Below, piece after piece: positions 1-10,585 of a DNA stretch of 64,000 bases (position 1 is the stretch's first letter; each line of letters begins with the position of its first letter). Location: the NCBI GenBank assembly GCA_963210315.1, contig OY723290.1:1736001-1800000 (forward strand), written 5' to 3'. Origin of the DNA: Rhynchopus euleeides. Lineage: Eukaryota > Euglenozoa > Diplonemea > Diplonemida > Diplonemidae. The notes beneath the pieces are model-generated. The model did no database searches. It saw only the letters and a list, made by a program, of their open reading frames with translations, and had not been told where the DNA came from. Both the position numbers and the translations under genes were made by a program.

Positions 1-2
1 CG

Positions 3-110
3 CTGAACCTGAAAGGGCGTCAGAATGTGATGGAGGTGATGAATGGCGCCATGCGTGCAGCAGAGAAGAACCCGCTGAAGCTGGCCAAGCTGTGCGAGTG
101 GGATCTGTGA
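3..110 (+). CDS. C-terminal tail of an unidentified protein (partial)
   Basis: The window opens inside a plus-strand frame that reads 35 residues and stops at TGA (108-110). The peptide is helical and charged, with the stretch NPLKLAKLCEWDL at its end, and the codons are GC-rich at the third position like the host genes further on. No domain can be named from so short a piece. The gene start lies upstream of the window. Confidence 0.55.
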   Translation: MNLKGRQNVMEVMNGAMRAAEKNPLKLAKLCEWDL

Positions 111-738
111 CTGAGGTGAGGGAGCAGGGGTCGGCTTGTCTTCGTCACCCTCGCAGCAAGAGACCCCTCAAGGTGGGTGCTGTGAGGCGCCACCTGGAGG
201 GCGGGTTGAGAAACACCATTGCGCCACGATCCTTCCTTGCCTCCGTGCCAGCTGTTGCCCTGCCTCTTGTTGAGGCCCACCTAGCCTGCCCAGGTGCCTC
301 ACTGCCTGGGGTGCGGTGCGAAGCGGGGGGTCACCTCTTCCACTGCATCCCTGCCTCTTTCCTGTTCTCCGTTTTCCTTTTCCGGGAGGTGTGTGCCGTC
401 TGCCCGTGCAGGCCAGGCGAGACAAAGGCGGATGTTCCTAAAGAGGACGAGGAACTCCAAAGCAGTGGAACGCGTCACAGACCCGGAACTCAGCCCCGAA
501 CCCCTGAACCCATCCCCCACCCCTGCCCTCCCTCTACGCCTCCCTTGTGGGTGGTTCTTGCAAAGCTGCGCGCGTTGGGATTGAACAAAGGCATGCCAAC
601 CTGAAGAGTGCTTGTGCCGGAGGGCGATTTTCATATGCGAGATTCTGAGTGTGGTTCATACCGTGCTGGATTTGTCTCCATTTCGGTGTATTGATGTGAT
701 GTCATCACATGCCTTCACGTCTCTTCCTTTCGTCCTTT
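111..738. other. Intergenic, no recognised feature
   Basis: GC-rich sequence downstream of the partial gene. The open frames here overlap on both strands and lack protein-like composition. I see no RNA gene or terminator. Confidence 0.5.
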
Positions 739-1008
739 CGTAAGCACACGAATGATGACTCTTATACAAAATGCCGCCCCAGTCGGAGCCCTTGTGGCGA
801 TGCCCGAATAGGCAACAAATAACCTTAGGACACCTCTGACTGCGTGTGGCACAGAGCAGATCGAAGAAGAGAAGGTTTGAATGTTGTGTGTGAAGAAGGC
901 TTCGTGTGCATGATGACAACGTATGGACCAGCCCCAGCCAATCCGAACCACAGCTGTGGAGACGTCCAACGCATTACCCTACCTGACTTCTGACACACAA
1001 CACGCCGA
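739..1008 (+). repeat. 270-bp upstream direct repeat, copy 1
   Basis: Near-identical to 4532-4801: same length, with differences seen only in the first ~15 bases (taagcacacg versus taaacacgcg). It ends 241 bp before the ATG of the secreted-protein gene at 1250. Copy 2 lies just upstream of the next gene, so this may be a duplicated upstream or promoter segment. Its high identity over 3.8 kb implies recent duplication or gene conversion. Confidence 0.9.
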
Positions 1009-1244
1009 GCAGCTCTCATTCCCACACCTCTGCACACTGCAGACCATACATGTGTCCACAGCAGGATGTTGAGTCGCTGCCGAGCTCTTCATGCTCGTCA
1101 AGTGAATTTTGTCCCGCGAGATGTGTCTGCACACCTGTGCTTGTTGTTGTGTCAGTGTCACCCACCCACTCACTGCCTTCACACTGCCTCACATCACAGC
1201 ATCAGACAACTCACCAGACCGGAACAAACACACACACAGACTCA

Positions 1245-1249
1245 GAACA
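1245..1249 (+). promoter_or_regulatory. GAACA leader box directly before the ATG
   Basis: GAACA abuts the ATG at 1250, preceded by a CA-rich leader. The same arrangement occurs before the ATGs at 10586 and 13495. It could be a start-context or initiator element of a very short 5' UTR; this is inferred from three genes only. Confidence 0.4.
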
Positions 1250-2371
1250 ATGAAGATGCTGTTCGCAGCCCTGCTGGCGTGTGCCACGTGTGTGGCAGGG
1301 GACGTGACTGTGGAGGGTGTGACCTTCACCCCGACTGAGGAGGCGGCTGTGCTGGCGGCGGTGAAGACCTTGGAGGGTGCCACGTTCGAGGTGCTGCACT
1401 ACCAGTACGACGTGTACGCGTACAAGGCGCAGAACATCATCGCCGCGCGCCCCATCAGGGACCTGCAGACGCTCGCAGCTGTGGACGGGGTGACGCCGTT
1501 CGTGCTGAACCTGCTGAGGACGAAGACGACGCAGCAGTGCGGGGTTGTGGGTGCGCAGGGCGGGACGTACAGCGGGGTGACCTTCACGGACGCGGAGGCG
1601 ACGCGTGCGCTGGCTGCGGCAAACTTGCAGTCGTACAAGGCGCTGGTGAAGGTGGCTGACCTGTACACGCACAAGGCGCAGGACCTGCTGCGCAGCCGCC
1701 CCGTGTGCACGATGTCGCAGCTGCGGTCGGTGCCCGGGTTCGGCTACACCCCGCTGACCCTGCTGAAGACGCTGTCGGCGGACCCGCGCACCTGCTTCAC
1801 CGACAAGGACTGCACGGCCCCCAGCAAGTGCCGCGGCAGCCCCTCCCCCGCCGACAGGATCCTGTCCAGCGGGAAGTGCGAGACGCCTGTGGTGAAGGAG
1901 GGTGCGCCGTGCAGCGCGGAGGTCCCGTGCCCGTCTGCCGACCTCGTCTGCGTCGGGCTCGTGTACGGCCCCAACGAGGGGTCGTGCGACGCTGCGTGGT
2001 TCGGCGGCGTCTTCACCCCGCCTGCCCAGGTCTCGTCCGTGTCGGTCCCTGCGGTGGGCGTCAAGGCGTCGACCTTCTTCGCCGTCAGCGGGCTTGCCAC
2101 GGTCCCGGTGGACGTGATCCTGCGCCTGGACGCGTCTGACGTGGGGCAGCCCGCAGGCGTGAAGATTGTGCTGACGGACCCGAGCGGGGCGACTGCTACT
2201 TACTACGACGGCAGCGCCACCCCCACGCAGCCCATCCCTGCCTCGAGCCGTGTGGTGAACTCTGGCGATGCCGCCGTCAACGGGGAGTGGAAGGTCACCA
2301 TCACGAACTCGGGTGCCGCCGCGGGTTCCATCAAGTCCTTCGTGCTGGACCTGACGAGCAGGTGGGACTAG
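1250..2371 (+). CDS. Secreted protein: two helical repeats, cysteine module, P-domain
   Basis: 373 residues. The start follows a CA-rich leader ending GAACA and gives a clean signal peptide (residues 1-17, hydrophobic LFAALLACATCVAG). Two related ~70-residue helical repeats follow at about 24-93 and 104-175; both carry YKAQ/HKAQ and a 'LxxVxGxTPxxLxxL' hairpin-like end. A cysteine-rich stretch spans about 181-255 (CFTDKDC, CSAEVPCP). Residues about 262-372 look like the P/Homo-B beta-sandwich found after subtilisin/kexin proteases: VKIVLTDPSG and NGEWKVTITN followed by GSIKSFVLDL. No protease domain precedes it, so an extracellular binding or structural role is more likely than proteolysis. 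The longer in-frame extension to 1109 is low-complexity and would bury the signal peptide. Confidence 0.8.
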   Translation: MKMLFAALLACATCVAGDVTVEGVTFTPTEEAAVLAAVKTLEGATFEVLHYQYDVYAYKAQNIIAARPIRDLQTLAAVDGVTPFVLNLLRTKTTQQCGVVGAQGGTYSGVTFTDAEATRALAAANLQSYKALVKVADLYTHKAQDLLRSRPVCTMSQLRSVPGFGYTPLTLLKTLSADPRTCFTDKDCTAPSKCRGSPSPADRILSSGKCETPVVKEGAPCSAEVPCPSADLVCVGLVYGPNEGSCDAAWFGGVFTPPAQVSSVSVPAVGVKASTFFAVSGLATVPVDVILRLDASDVGQPAGVKIVLTDPSGATATYYDGSATPTQPIPASSRVVNSGDAAVNGEWKVTITNSGAAAGSIKSFVLDLTSRWD

Positions 2372-3621
2372 GCTCTGAAGCAACCTGCACAGCGCTGCAG
2401 GCAGTGACAGCAGCCACGCCCCGTGAGGTGCAATGGCTGCACGATGCAGATGCAGATGCAACCCGCATTCTTCCCATTTGGTGGTGTGCCCCGACAGCAG
2501 TCTCGACTGCAGTCTGCTATTCAATCGCATCCCACACCCTCCCCATCACCCCGATTCTGAATTCCGTTGTCGATAGTTTCATACCCACATGGCATGCTTG
2601 TCAGACAGGGTCCCAGTGTGCACCGCGTGCCTCTTGTGACCCTGCTGTGCATGATGTGATGTGTCCATCAGTCACACACTCTTCTCTCTGTCGTCACGGA
2701 TCCACACAGGCAGGGATCCATCTCCTATCTCTGGGGCGTGTCGCGGTACTTCTCTACGCGGCTTGATTGCCACGTTGGGAAGGACCACGCTCTGAAGAAG
2801 GATTTATCCCTTGCCAGTGGCTGCCGTGTCGGGTGGAAACGCCTGTCGTCTGCGCTGCGTGCTGTGATACCCATCGTGAGCATGAAGCGTCAAGATGACG
2901 AAGGCAACATAATCATGCTGGACTGTTTCTCCTTTCTCATTTCCCTTTCCCTTTCGCTTTTGCTTTGGCAGGTGTGTGGTGTCAAGGTGTGTTCTCCCGA
3001 ATGAGATGGGGTACAGGCACCACGGGGCAGCACACACCGGGCGAACCTGGTGGTGAGCGGCTGTATGAGCCGTGTTGGTGGATCACTCTGCATGCAATGC
3101 AGGCACGCCCAGTTCGGCACAGATCATCCGAAGTGGGCGGTGGCAACCAGCACCGTTCTATTGTTTGTTGTCCCATCCCCCTGCCAGCTCTCGCCTCGAT
3201 GGACATGAAAAGCTGGCAATAGGCCAGTCCTTGTGTTTGCGGCAGGGCTGTGGCGGTGGGATACTGTCTTGTTTTCTTCTAGTTTATGCAGGGCGGGTCT
3301 TCTGCCACAGTTGCTGTTCGGCAGCAGTGAACGGCCCTACCCTCAGGAACCAGAACCTGTGTCGGTGCTGATCCCTTCCTGTCCTTGTGTGTTGTCTGTG
3401 CTTTATTGCCTGTCAGCACTCTGGCCAAGTGTGGTGCGTCCCTCAAGGCCAGCTCTGAGGTGTTTGGGTGCCGTCGTGATGTCTTGGCCCCAGAGACAGT
3501 GACAACGCTGGGATACAGTCAAGGTGCAGATCAGAACAAGTCGCCACGCCCCCCTCCCTGCAGATGTGAAGTTGCTGGAGTGATGCCGTTCTTTTTGGTT
3601 TCACATACTTATCATTGTGCT

Positions 3622-3692
3622 CGGATATACTCCACGGTTGCCCTCCTGGTACAGTGGGGGTGCAGACCACCAGACCCCCGGCAAGAGGCTAT
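3622..3692 (+). repeat. ~70-bp direct repeat, copy 1
   Basis: Begins CGGATATACTCCACGGTTGC and recurs at 3884-3953 with a few substitutions. The two copies lie about 190 bp apart in the intergenic region. Confidence 0.85.
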
Positions 3693-3883
3693 GCCCGGCC
3701 TTTCTGTGCTTTGTAGCGAAGGCCTGTTGATGTGGCGTAGGTTGATACTTTGACGGAGAAGCAGCTTCAAATACCTGCGGAGATGCCCCATCATGCGCTC
3801 TGCAGGGCCGCTAAGATATGCGAGATTTGTTGTCATGGTTCTGTGTTGATTGAAGCGATGTCTTGTTGATGGGGCTGTCCAAA

Positions 3884-3953
3884 CCGGATATACTCCACGG
3901 TTGCCCTCCTGGTACAGTGGGGGAGCAGACCACCAGACCCCCGGTGAGAGGCT
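3884..3953 (+). repeat. ~70-bp direct repeat, copy 2
   Basis: Second copy of the block at 3622-3692, same orientation. It differs by a t/a change after the G-run and by divergence at the 3' end. Confidence 0.85.
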
Positions 3954-4531
3954 GTGTGGTGGACACAGTGCGCAGCAGCAGGTTGGCGGAGAGGTTCCGC
4001 CTTCCCGCAGGTGGGTGGTTGCAACGACATGATGCACAACACACATACTTCGGCCAGAGTGCTGCCACCAGTCACGGCACCCTCGGTGCGGCCTGAAATC
4101 ATAATGTCAAACTCAACAGGTCTGAGTCGATATGCAACAGTAACTGCAACAGCAACAAGAACAATAACAGCAACACGTCACAGCAACGTGTGGACACAAT
4201 CAAGGCGGGATGTGCATGATGACACAACACACACCGCAGAACCGCAAACTGCGCCTCGATACCTGCACGCAGGACATGAGGGTTGTCTTTCTTTCGCCCC
4301 TAGCTGACGCACACACACACACAGAATGAGTGAGTGAGAGAGACGCTTTGATTAACCTTTCCGCGACAGGATGACAACACAACACATCACCTCTGACGAA
4401 ACGAGGCCTCGTGCCGCTGATAATTCACGTTGTATTCAGAAGTTCAACCCACTGACAAGCACACAGCCACGTGCTATGTGCTGTCTGTGCTGTGTGATGT
4501 GTGTGTGTGTGTGATGGCTGCGTTTGTGAAT

Positions 4532-4801
4532 CGTAAACACGCGAATGATGACTCTTATACAAAATGCCGCCCCAGTCGGAGCCCTTGTGGCGATGCCCGA
4601 ATAGGCAACAAATAACCTTAGGACACCTCTGACTGCGTGTGGCACAGAGCAGATCGAAGAAGAGAAGGTTTGAATGTTGTGTGTGAAGAAGGCTTCGTGT
4701 GCATGATGACAACGTATGGACCAGCCCCAGCCAATCCGAACCACAGCTGTGGAGACGTCCAACGCATTACCCTACCTGACTTCTGACACACAACACGCCG
4801 A
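4532..4801 (+). repeat. 270-bp upstream direct repeat, copy 2
   Basis: Pairs with 739-1008. It includes an in-frame ATG (4716) that would add 84 low-complexity residues to the following gene. The same ATG exists in copy 1, where it leads nowhere, so that ATG is probably not the functional start. Confidence 0.9.
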
Positions 4802-4967
4802 CACACACTGCTCCCTACAAGCACATGTCACAGCCCACATTATTGTCACCACCCCACACGGCAAGGCTCCAGTCACCCCTGACCCCCTGCAGGCTGCGGA
4901 CGTCCCACCATGTTGCACAGGGCGTGCTGCTCCGAGTGACGTGCGACGCCTGCAGGCGTGCCTCGGT

Positions 4968-6125
4968 ATGAGCGACGCAGGCCTGGAGGCAAGCAGGGGC
5001 AGCGTGGTGCCCTCCACCCTGCATGGCACAGTCACGGGCAGCAGCCCTGACACGCCGCAACCCATGCCGCTCTCCCTGTCGATGCGCAGCGCAGCCAGCA
5101 GGCAGGTGGTGCCGCCCTCCTGCGGCGTCAAGGTCATGGGGACAGCAGAGCCGTCGCCTGCCACACCGCGTGCCTCGTCGCCAGGAGGCAGCGCCACGCC
5201 GCGCCCTGCTGCAGGGTCGACGCTGCTCCGCGAGCGTGACATGCAGAACAAGGCTGCTGACAAGCTTGCGCGGCGCACACAGGTGACCATGCGCAAGCTG
5301 CAGCAGATCGGCGAGAAGGAGCGCGAACGACAGGCCTTGCTGCTGGCTCGGAGCCAGCAGATCGAGAAGGCTCGTGCGTGCACTGCCATGTCGAAACGCG
5401 AGCGGGTGCAGGCCGCTGCCCTGCGCACCTCCCTGAAGCTGAAGGAGGCCAAGGTGAGGGCGCATGAGCACCAGCGTGCCCAGGTCGAATGGGCTGCGGA
5501 GCGAAAGCGCCTCGTCGATGAGCGCCTCGAGGCTGTCGCGGTGGTCGAGCAAGAGCGTGTGGACAACAGGTCGGCACACGTGCAGCACATGTTCCGCGAG
5601 CAGGTCGAGACAAACCATCTCGTGTCGCAGCTTGAGCAGCAGCAGCGCCGCAGCGATCACGAGGCGCACCGCGAGCGCCAGCGGCGAGTGGAGAGGCTGC
5701 AGGCGATAGGGGACAAGGCGACCACCCTGCAGGAGGAGAAGGTGCGTGTGCAGCGCGTCACCGAGACACGCAGGCACGAGCAGCTGGAAGGGTCGCTGCG
5801 GCAGGCAGACAGGAGCGACGACATCGGCATCCTGGAGCAGGGCAAGGCCACGAAGGACCGTGCAAGGGAGCAGACCCGCGAGTGGGCGAAGTCGGCGGTG
5901 CCCAGACATGCGTTGCAGTCGTCCGCACAGCCTGCGTCACCCCGACCTGCATCGGCTGCTGAGGGGAAGCCGCGCATAAGCGAAGGCGACTACCGCAAAT
6001 ACAGCAAGACGCGCTACTCAGATGCAGAATCTCTCGCGCACCAGATGGTCGCTGTGCTTGATCAGAAAACGCCTTACGGCTTCACCTCGCACCAGGCCAT
6101 GCACCGGAAGAAGACGTGGAAGTGA
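4968..6125 (+). CDS. Coiled-coil protein, probably cytoskeletal
   Basis: 385 residues from the ATG at 4968. The frame is open back to 4716, but that region lies in a repeat and is unstructured. Residues 1-85 are Ser/Pro-rich. Residues about 86-308 form a long charged coiled coil rich in Arg, Glu, Gln and Ala (for example EKERERQALLLARSQQIEK). The C-terminus has a compact conserved-looking segment with YRKYSKTRYSDAE and ends HRKKTWK. No enzymatic motif is present. Such proteins in protists usually belong to axonemal or cortical structures; that role is inferred only from composition. Confidence 0.75.
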   Translation: MSDAGLEASRGSVVPSTLHGTVTGSSPDTPQPMPLSLSMRSAASRQVVPPSCGVKVMGTAEPSPATPRASSPGGSATPRPAAGSTLLRERDMQNKAADKLARRTQVTMRKLQQIGEKERERQALLLARSQQIEKARACTAMSKRERVQAAALRTSLKLKEAKVRAHEHQRAQVEWAAERKRLVDERLEAVAVVEQERVDNRSAHVQHMFREQVETNHLVSQLEQQQRRSDHEAHRERQRRVERLQAIGDKATTLQEEKVRVQRVTETRRHEQLEGSLRQADRSDDIGILEQGKATKDRAREQTREWAKSAVPRHALQSSAQPASPRPASAAEGKPRISEGDYRKYSKTRYSDAESLAHQMVAVLDQKTPYGFTSHQAMHRKKTWK

Positions 6126-6389
6126 AGATGCGCTCAGCAGGTGCACCCTCTGCCCCCCTCTATAGTTTTGTATGTTCTGTTTCCTCTGTCATTGATGTCA
6201 TAGATGTATTCGGCACACAGGCCAGCGGCTCGACACGGCAAGTCTTTGCGTGATCCCTCTTCGCCCCCGCCCCCCCTCCCCCGCCTTTACTCTTCCTCCG
6301 CCATCCTCTGCACAATCCTGGTTGCCAGACACATTCGTCGCTGTGCCACGCAACGCCCTGCAGCAACAACACAGCAACAAGCCGTGCCA

Positions 6390-6958
6390 ATGGCGATGAT
6401 CCGCTGTGCCGTGCTCCTCCTGGGGGCTGTGTGCGTCTCGGCAGTCTACAAGCCTCGGGTGGATGACATGAAGGCCTTGGGTGCAACGGCGCACCGGCCA
6501 CGCCTCCCGCGGGACCGCATGACAGCCATGCAGGAGAGGGACGGGTGGACCCAGTCGGAGGGGCTGCTGGTGACAGAGGCTGATGCCATCGACAAGCTGT
6601 ACAGCAGGAACGGGAGGGACAACAACTACCTGGACTACCGTGTGTACGACGCAAGCGAGTACGCCACCGCCTTCGCCGGGAAGGTGTCGGGTGTGCTGAC
6701 CAGCAGGAGCCAGCAGAAGGACGCGCTGCGCAACTGCGTGTTCCAGACGAAGGGTGCCGACGGCGAGCACTTCAGCAGCCAGAAGGCGTGGGAGCTGGCT
6801 GGCCTGATGACCTCGCGCCTGCGTAAGGTGTCCTACATCACGAAGATCGAGCGCCTCGAGGGTGAGGCCCTGTTCGCGTGGGAGATCATCTCTGCCCGAT
6901 GGCCATCCACGACAACACCGGTAAGGTGATCGTGATCCAGGGCTTCGGCACCGACTAA
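6390..6958 (+). pseudogene. Small secreted protein with a probable single-base frameshift near its 3' end
   Basis: The ATG at 6390 (MAMIRCAVLLLGAVCVSAV) opens with a signal peptide, and the leader is CA-rich as in neighbouring genes. The frame codes well (third-position GC, DNNYLDYRVYDASEYATAF) up to about 6897, then runs into an unlikely tail and stops at 6927-6929. The +1 frame from there reads MAIHDNTGKVIVIQGFGTD and stops at 6958, which looks like the true C-terminus. One base missing in the CCC at about 6896-6898 would explain both, giving about 189 residues. It could be a sequencing error, a pseudogene or a very late intron (GTAAG occurs at 6921). The family is not recognised. Confidence 0.6.
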
Positions 6959-9105
6959 TTTGGTTCCCCCACTCCCCCCCCCGACACCTGTTTCACGGGT
7001 AAGTTTGTCACCTAGACCACAAAAATGACCCCACTACTATCCGCGCGGAGTCCAAAAAGTACAATGGGGGAAGAAAATCACGATTCTGGGAGGTCGAATT
7101 TTTCCGCCCAAGAAAATAAGTTTTGACACCCCCCCCCCCCCTTTTTCGGTGACCCAAAAAGTACCCAAGAAGTACCCAAATTTGACTTTTTTTTGGGCGT
7201 CAGCCAGACCAAAAAAACAACGATACAGGGGCACAAAGTATATGGTGTCAAGGAGAGACTACGTATTACGGACAGACACCTGGTTGTGTTTTAGTGATAC
7301 TGTACTGCGGTCCAACCACCAAGCCACTGACAGACAACTGCTACACACCCTCCCGTTGTGCATTGATCTGCCTTGTACAACATATCTGGTGTAGTGACTA
7401 CAAAAAGGACTAACATTGCGAGAAGGTGCTGGGAGATTTACTTTTCCATTCCCTCTCGACGATCAAACCCCCCCCGACACCTGGCGTGCCTTCTGCAGAG
7501 CATTCTCAAGGTGCTATCCCCCACCCCGCCCCCCCAGCCGTTGCGATGCGTGGTAGAGGAGCCGCAGAATCTCAAAGGGTGATGTGTTTTCTTTTGTTGT
7601 CCTTCTTCACCTGATGTTCAGATGACTGCGTTTCCTCTGGGGCGCCGACATTGCCTCGCGAGAGCAGAGAGCAGATCGCAAAATATGAAGTACTGCGGCT
7701 GGCATCCCTCTCTCGCGCTGCTGTGTGCACCAGGCGGCCACGGCGTCATCGCTGTATGATTAACTCGCCATCATGATAAGAGCCCTGCCGGAGAACCGTT
7801 CCGTTGGTGCTCAGTTTGTTCTCTTCTTTTGTTCTCTCCCCTTCGTCATTTTCCTCATACACAGAGTCCACAGCCCCCTCCTCTTGCTTCTTCTTCTTCT
7901 GGTGTGGTGACTCCAAAAATAAGGTCACACAGGTCACAACTTTGAACACCCCCTCTCCGTCGCGGGAAGAAAAAACCTCTGTCGGGGCCCTTCGCTCTGT
8001 GTCTCGATTGAAACTGCGCCAGTTCTGTCTCCTTTGTTGCGAGGCGACTCCCTTTTCTGCACTTCTGAGCGAAGACCCCCGCCCCGTAGGATTGCAGCGG
8101 TGTTCCCTCGAGGGGGGGGGGGTGAGCTAGTTTCCCTCTTGCCCCCCCCTTCCCCCCGCTGATGCACAGAAGGTGTTTTTCGATCCCCGAAAAAATACTT
8201 TCTGCCGCTCCCCCTCCCATCCCCTGCTCCCCTATGCAGCTCTCTTGCTTGATTCTTCCCCCTACTGGCATTGAGAGAGATCGTCTCACTCTCTCTGCAC
8301 TTCCTCGGGCTTTTTGACCCCGAATCCACTCTTTTGTGACAATGCAATCCCTGCTCTGCCCTACCCAGGGGATACGGTGCCAGAGGCAGGCCACCGTCGT
8401 GGTCTCGTCTCTCTTGGGCATCACCCTGTTGGTGCGATCAGGGCGATGCAATGGACACAGGACACCCAGCCCTCCCTCTTCTCTCCACTCCCACCTGCCT
8501 TGAATCCTTTCCGGCGGTGTCTGCATGTTGGCAGAACGCCCGTTGGAGGTGTTCACGTTAGGTGGGTGGGTTGCCATATTTAATCACGAGGTGTCACACG
8601 TTTCTGCTTTTCCGAGCGGAGGAGGTTACCCTGGTGTGTGGCAGTGCGCAGCGGGCACTGCTGCAAAGGCAAGAAGAACAGCTCACTGCATCGTTGGGGT
8701 TCCGGTCGTCACACTGGTGGTCACATCTGTCGCGATCACCGGACACTGCAGGCATGTGGTGTTAGCCTGCAGGAGGCAAGGCTCTGTGGGTGTCGGGTGT
8801 GTTCAGGAGCAGATCACGGTCTGGCTGAGGCATCCTGTGCCATGCCGTCGTGCGGGCGTGTGGGTCAGCCGCTGGGCAACTCGGATGACGGGTGCCAGGG
8901 CGAGCTGTCCTGTGTTTGCAGCTCGTGGGTCACGCAGCAGCATGTGAGGAGAGCACCGCCCCGTCCCGCAACCCCGGATGTTTGTGTTTGGGGGAGGGCA
9001 CGCACGTCGCACGGCAAACAGTACAGAGCTCACCACCAACGCAACACACCAGGCACTCGCTGATACACTTCTTTTACACAAGGCAGCAGGTAGCGGACAG
9101 GGAGG
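6959..9105. other. Non-coding region with homopolymer tracts
   Basis: Poly-C/poly-T runs (7130-7145, 8155-8165) and A/T-rich blocks resemble the repeat island further on. No protein-like frame. It contains one copy of a short interspersed repeat (7988-8077). The last 600 bp form the upstream region of the gene at 9106. Confidence 0.5.
7988..8077 (+). repeat. Short interspersed repeat bounded by CCTTCGCTCTG / CTTCTGAGCGAAG
   Basis: About 90 bp with imperfect inverted ends. Relatives, often with CTGTGTCACTTTACAGCCAG in the middle, occur at 47288-47440, 48381-48433 (partial), 55832-56049 and 56081-56172. It looks like a small non-autonomous element. Confidence 0.55.
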
Positions 9106-9867
9106 ATGGCAGCAGTGTTCCTTGCGGCGGTGGCGGCGCTCGTCTCAGCGAACCGCGGTACGATGAATGTGGTCCCGTTCAGCAGCCCTCCCCTTGCCGG
9201 GAACTCCGTGGTGGTGGGGCCGGTGGGGAGCATCAACCTGGCGCTGATGGCGCACGGGGTGGAGGCGTGGCCGGACCTGATGGGGTCGCAGCTGCGCAAC
9301 CCGCCGGCGTTCCTGGAGCTGCTGCCGCTCACGATCCCGCAGTGGCAGCTGCCCGTGGGGGTGGACGTGAAGTTCACGTGCCCCGACACGTCGGCCGTGG
9401 AGGTGTGCGACGCGTGGGTCTTCTTCTACACGTGCTCCCACAGCTGCGTGACGAAGTACCAGGGCGGGATCCCGGGGCTGCTCTCCGTCACCCCGGGGTG
9501 GATGCGGAACCAGTGCGCGCCGCGGTTTGTGACGGGTGCGCCTGGGGCGAGCTTCGAGCACCCAATGGGTGCGTTCCGCAGGCAGCTGGCGCGTGGGGAG
9601 TCGACCATCATCACCGTCCCGGGGGCGGAGAAGGCGGAGTTCATCGCCTTCGGGATCGATGCGGCTGGGGTGGACTGCGCGCAGCACACGACCCCTGGGG
9701 CGTGCCCGACCTCCACGGGGAAGTGCAAGTGGGACGCGGTGAATGCCGAGTGCCGCGCAACGGACTGCAAGGGCGGGCAGGGGCCAGCACCCATGTGCCC
9801 GGAGTGCCCGTGGCTCGGGCTCGACTCCCGCCCGCTGAGTGACGGCCCGTTCGGCGGTGTTCCGTAA
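9106..9867 (+). CDS. Secreted cysteine-rich protein
   Basis: 253 residues. The signal peptide is MAAVFLAAVAALVSA. Residues about 83-221 carry a cysteine-rich domain (DVKFTCPDTS, then FFYTCSHSC, GWMRNQC, ESTIITVPG, DCAQHTTPGAC) that can be aligned with the C-terminal domain of the next gene. It ends with a short CPEC tail. No membrane segment, GPI signal or known catalytic motif is visible. The shared domain and adjacency suggest an old tandem duplication or a common extracellular structure such as a coat or scale; that role is inference. Confidence 0.75.
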   Translation: MAAVFLAAVAALVSANRGTMNVVPFSSPPLAGNSVVVGPVGSINLALMAHGVEAWPDLMGSQLRNPPAFLELLPLTIPQWQLPVGVDVKFTCPDTSAVEVCDAWVFFYTCSHSCVTKYQGGIPGLLSVTPGWMRNQCAPRFVTGAPGASFEHPMGAFRRQLARGESTIITVPGAEKAEFIAFGIDAAGVDCAQHTTPGACPTSTGKCKWDAVNAECRATDCKGGQGPAPMCPECPWLGLDSRPLSDGPFGGVP

Positions 9868-10585
9868 GACACCGGAGAGTGCACGGCACAGGATACGGTC
9901 CCATCGGTTCTGTCTTGCAGCTCCACCACCCTTTGATTTACGTCATCCTTCATGACATGACCTAACCCTGTTGCCTTGCACATTGGCTCTTTCTCGTGGG
10001 CTCTGGAGGCGCACGCCATTTGCTGCTGCAAGCAAGCAAATAGGCGTGTGCCTTCCGTTCCCGCCAGCTGCTGTGTGCTCTGTCCTGCCAATTCACATTC
10101 CATCTGTGGACATCCACTCCGTGCCAATGCTTCATGCCCATATGCCACCCTTCTGGCATGACTTTATTGTCTCCGCTCTTTGCGGATTGCTGTCTGTCGC
10201 TGTGCCGGGCGTGCGTGTGGCCCTCTGCGCAACCGGCAGACGGGCGGCACCGCCCCTGTGTGCGGGGAGGCTGTCAAAGACTTTGATAAGGACGCAGTTT
10301 GCCCCAGCCCACACACCATTGAGTTGCATGCCTGTTTTGTCTGGTTTACCAAAAGGGGTGCACGTGCATGGATGTGCAGCGGTGGGAGGCGTTGCCGACT
10401 GCAAGGCTGACTGGCTGGGAGACAGCTTGATCACCAAGGCGGAGGGTGTGAAGGACAGTAAACCCCCACGGCAAGCAATCAGGGGCAGGAACTGACACAC
10501 CACAGCAAGCACCCCACCCACACCACTTCAGGTTGCAGAAGCTGCACTCGAATAGAGACAAGACACAAGACCAATCAGCCGAACA
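9868..10585. other. Intergenic region
   Basis: No supported coding frame on either strand. The last ~80 bp are CA-rich and end GAACA at the next ATG. Confidence 0.5.
10581..10585 (+). promoter_or_regulatory. GAACA leader box directly before the ATG
   Basis: Same position and sequence as at 1245-1249 and 13490-13494, again before a signal-peptide gene. Confidence 0.4.

Larger units (their letters stand above)
2372..4531. other. Long intergenic region
   Basis: No convincing coding frame. It holds the duplicated 70-bp block listed separately, a CAA-rich stretch (about 4135-4185), a CA dinucleotide run near 4311-4323 and a GT run near 4499-4511. Confidence 0.5.

Noticed and set aside
6915-6958. 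GTAAG at 6921 as an intron donor explaining the frame change
   Set aside because: The +1 frame reads straight through to a stop with coding character on both sides of the GTAAG; no clear acceptor follows. A frameshift is simpler, though not excluded.
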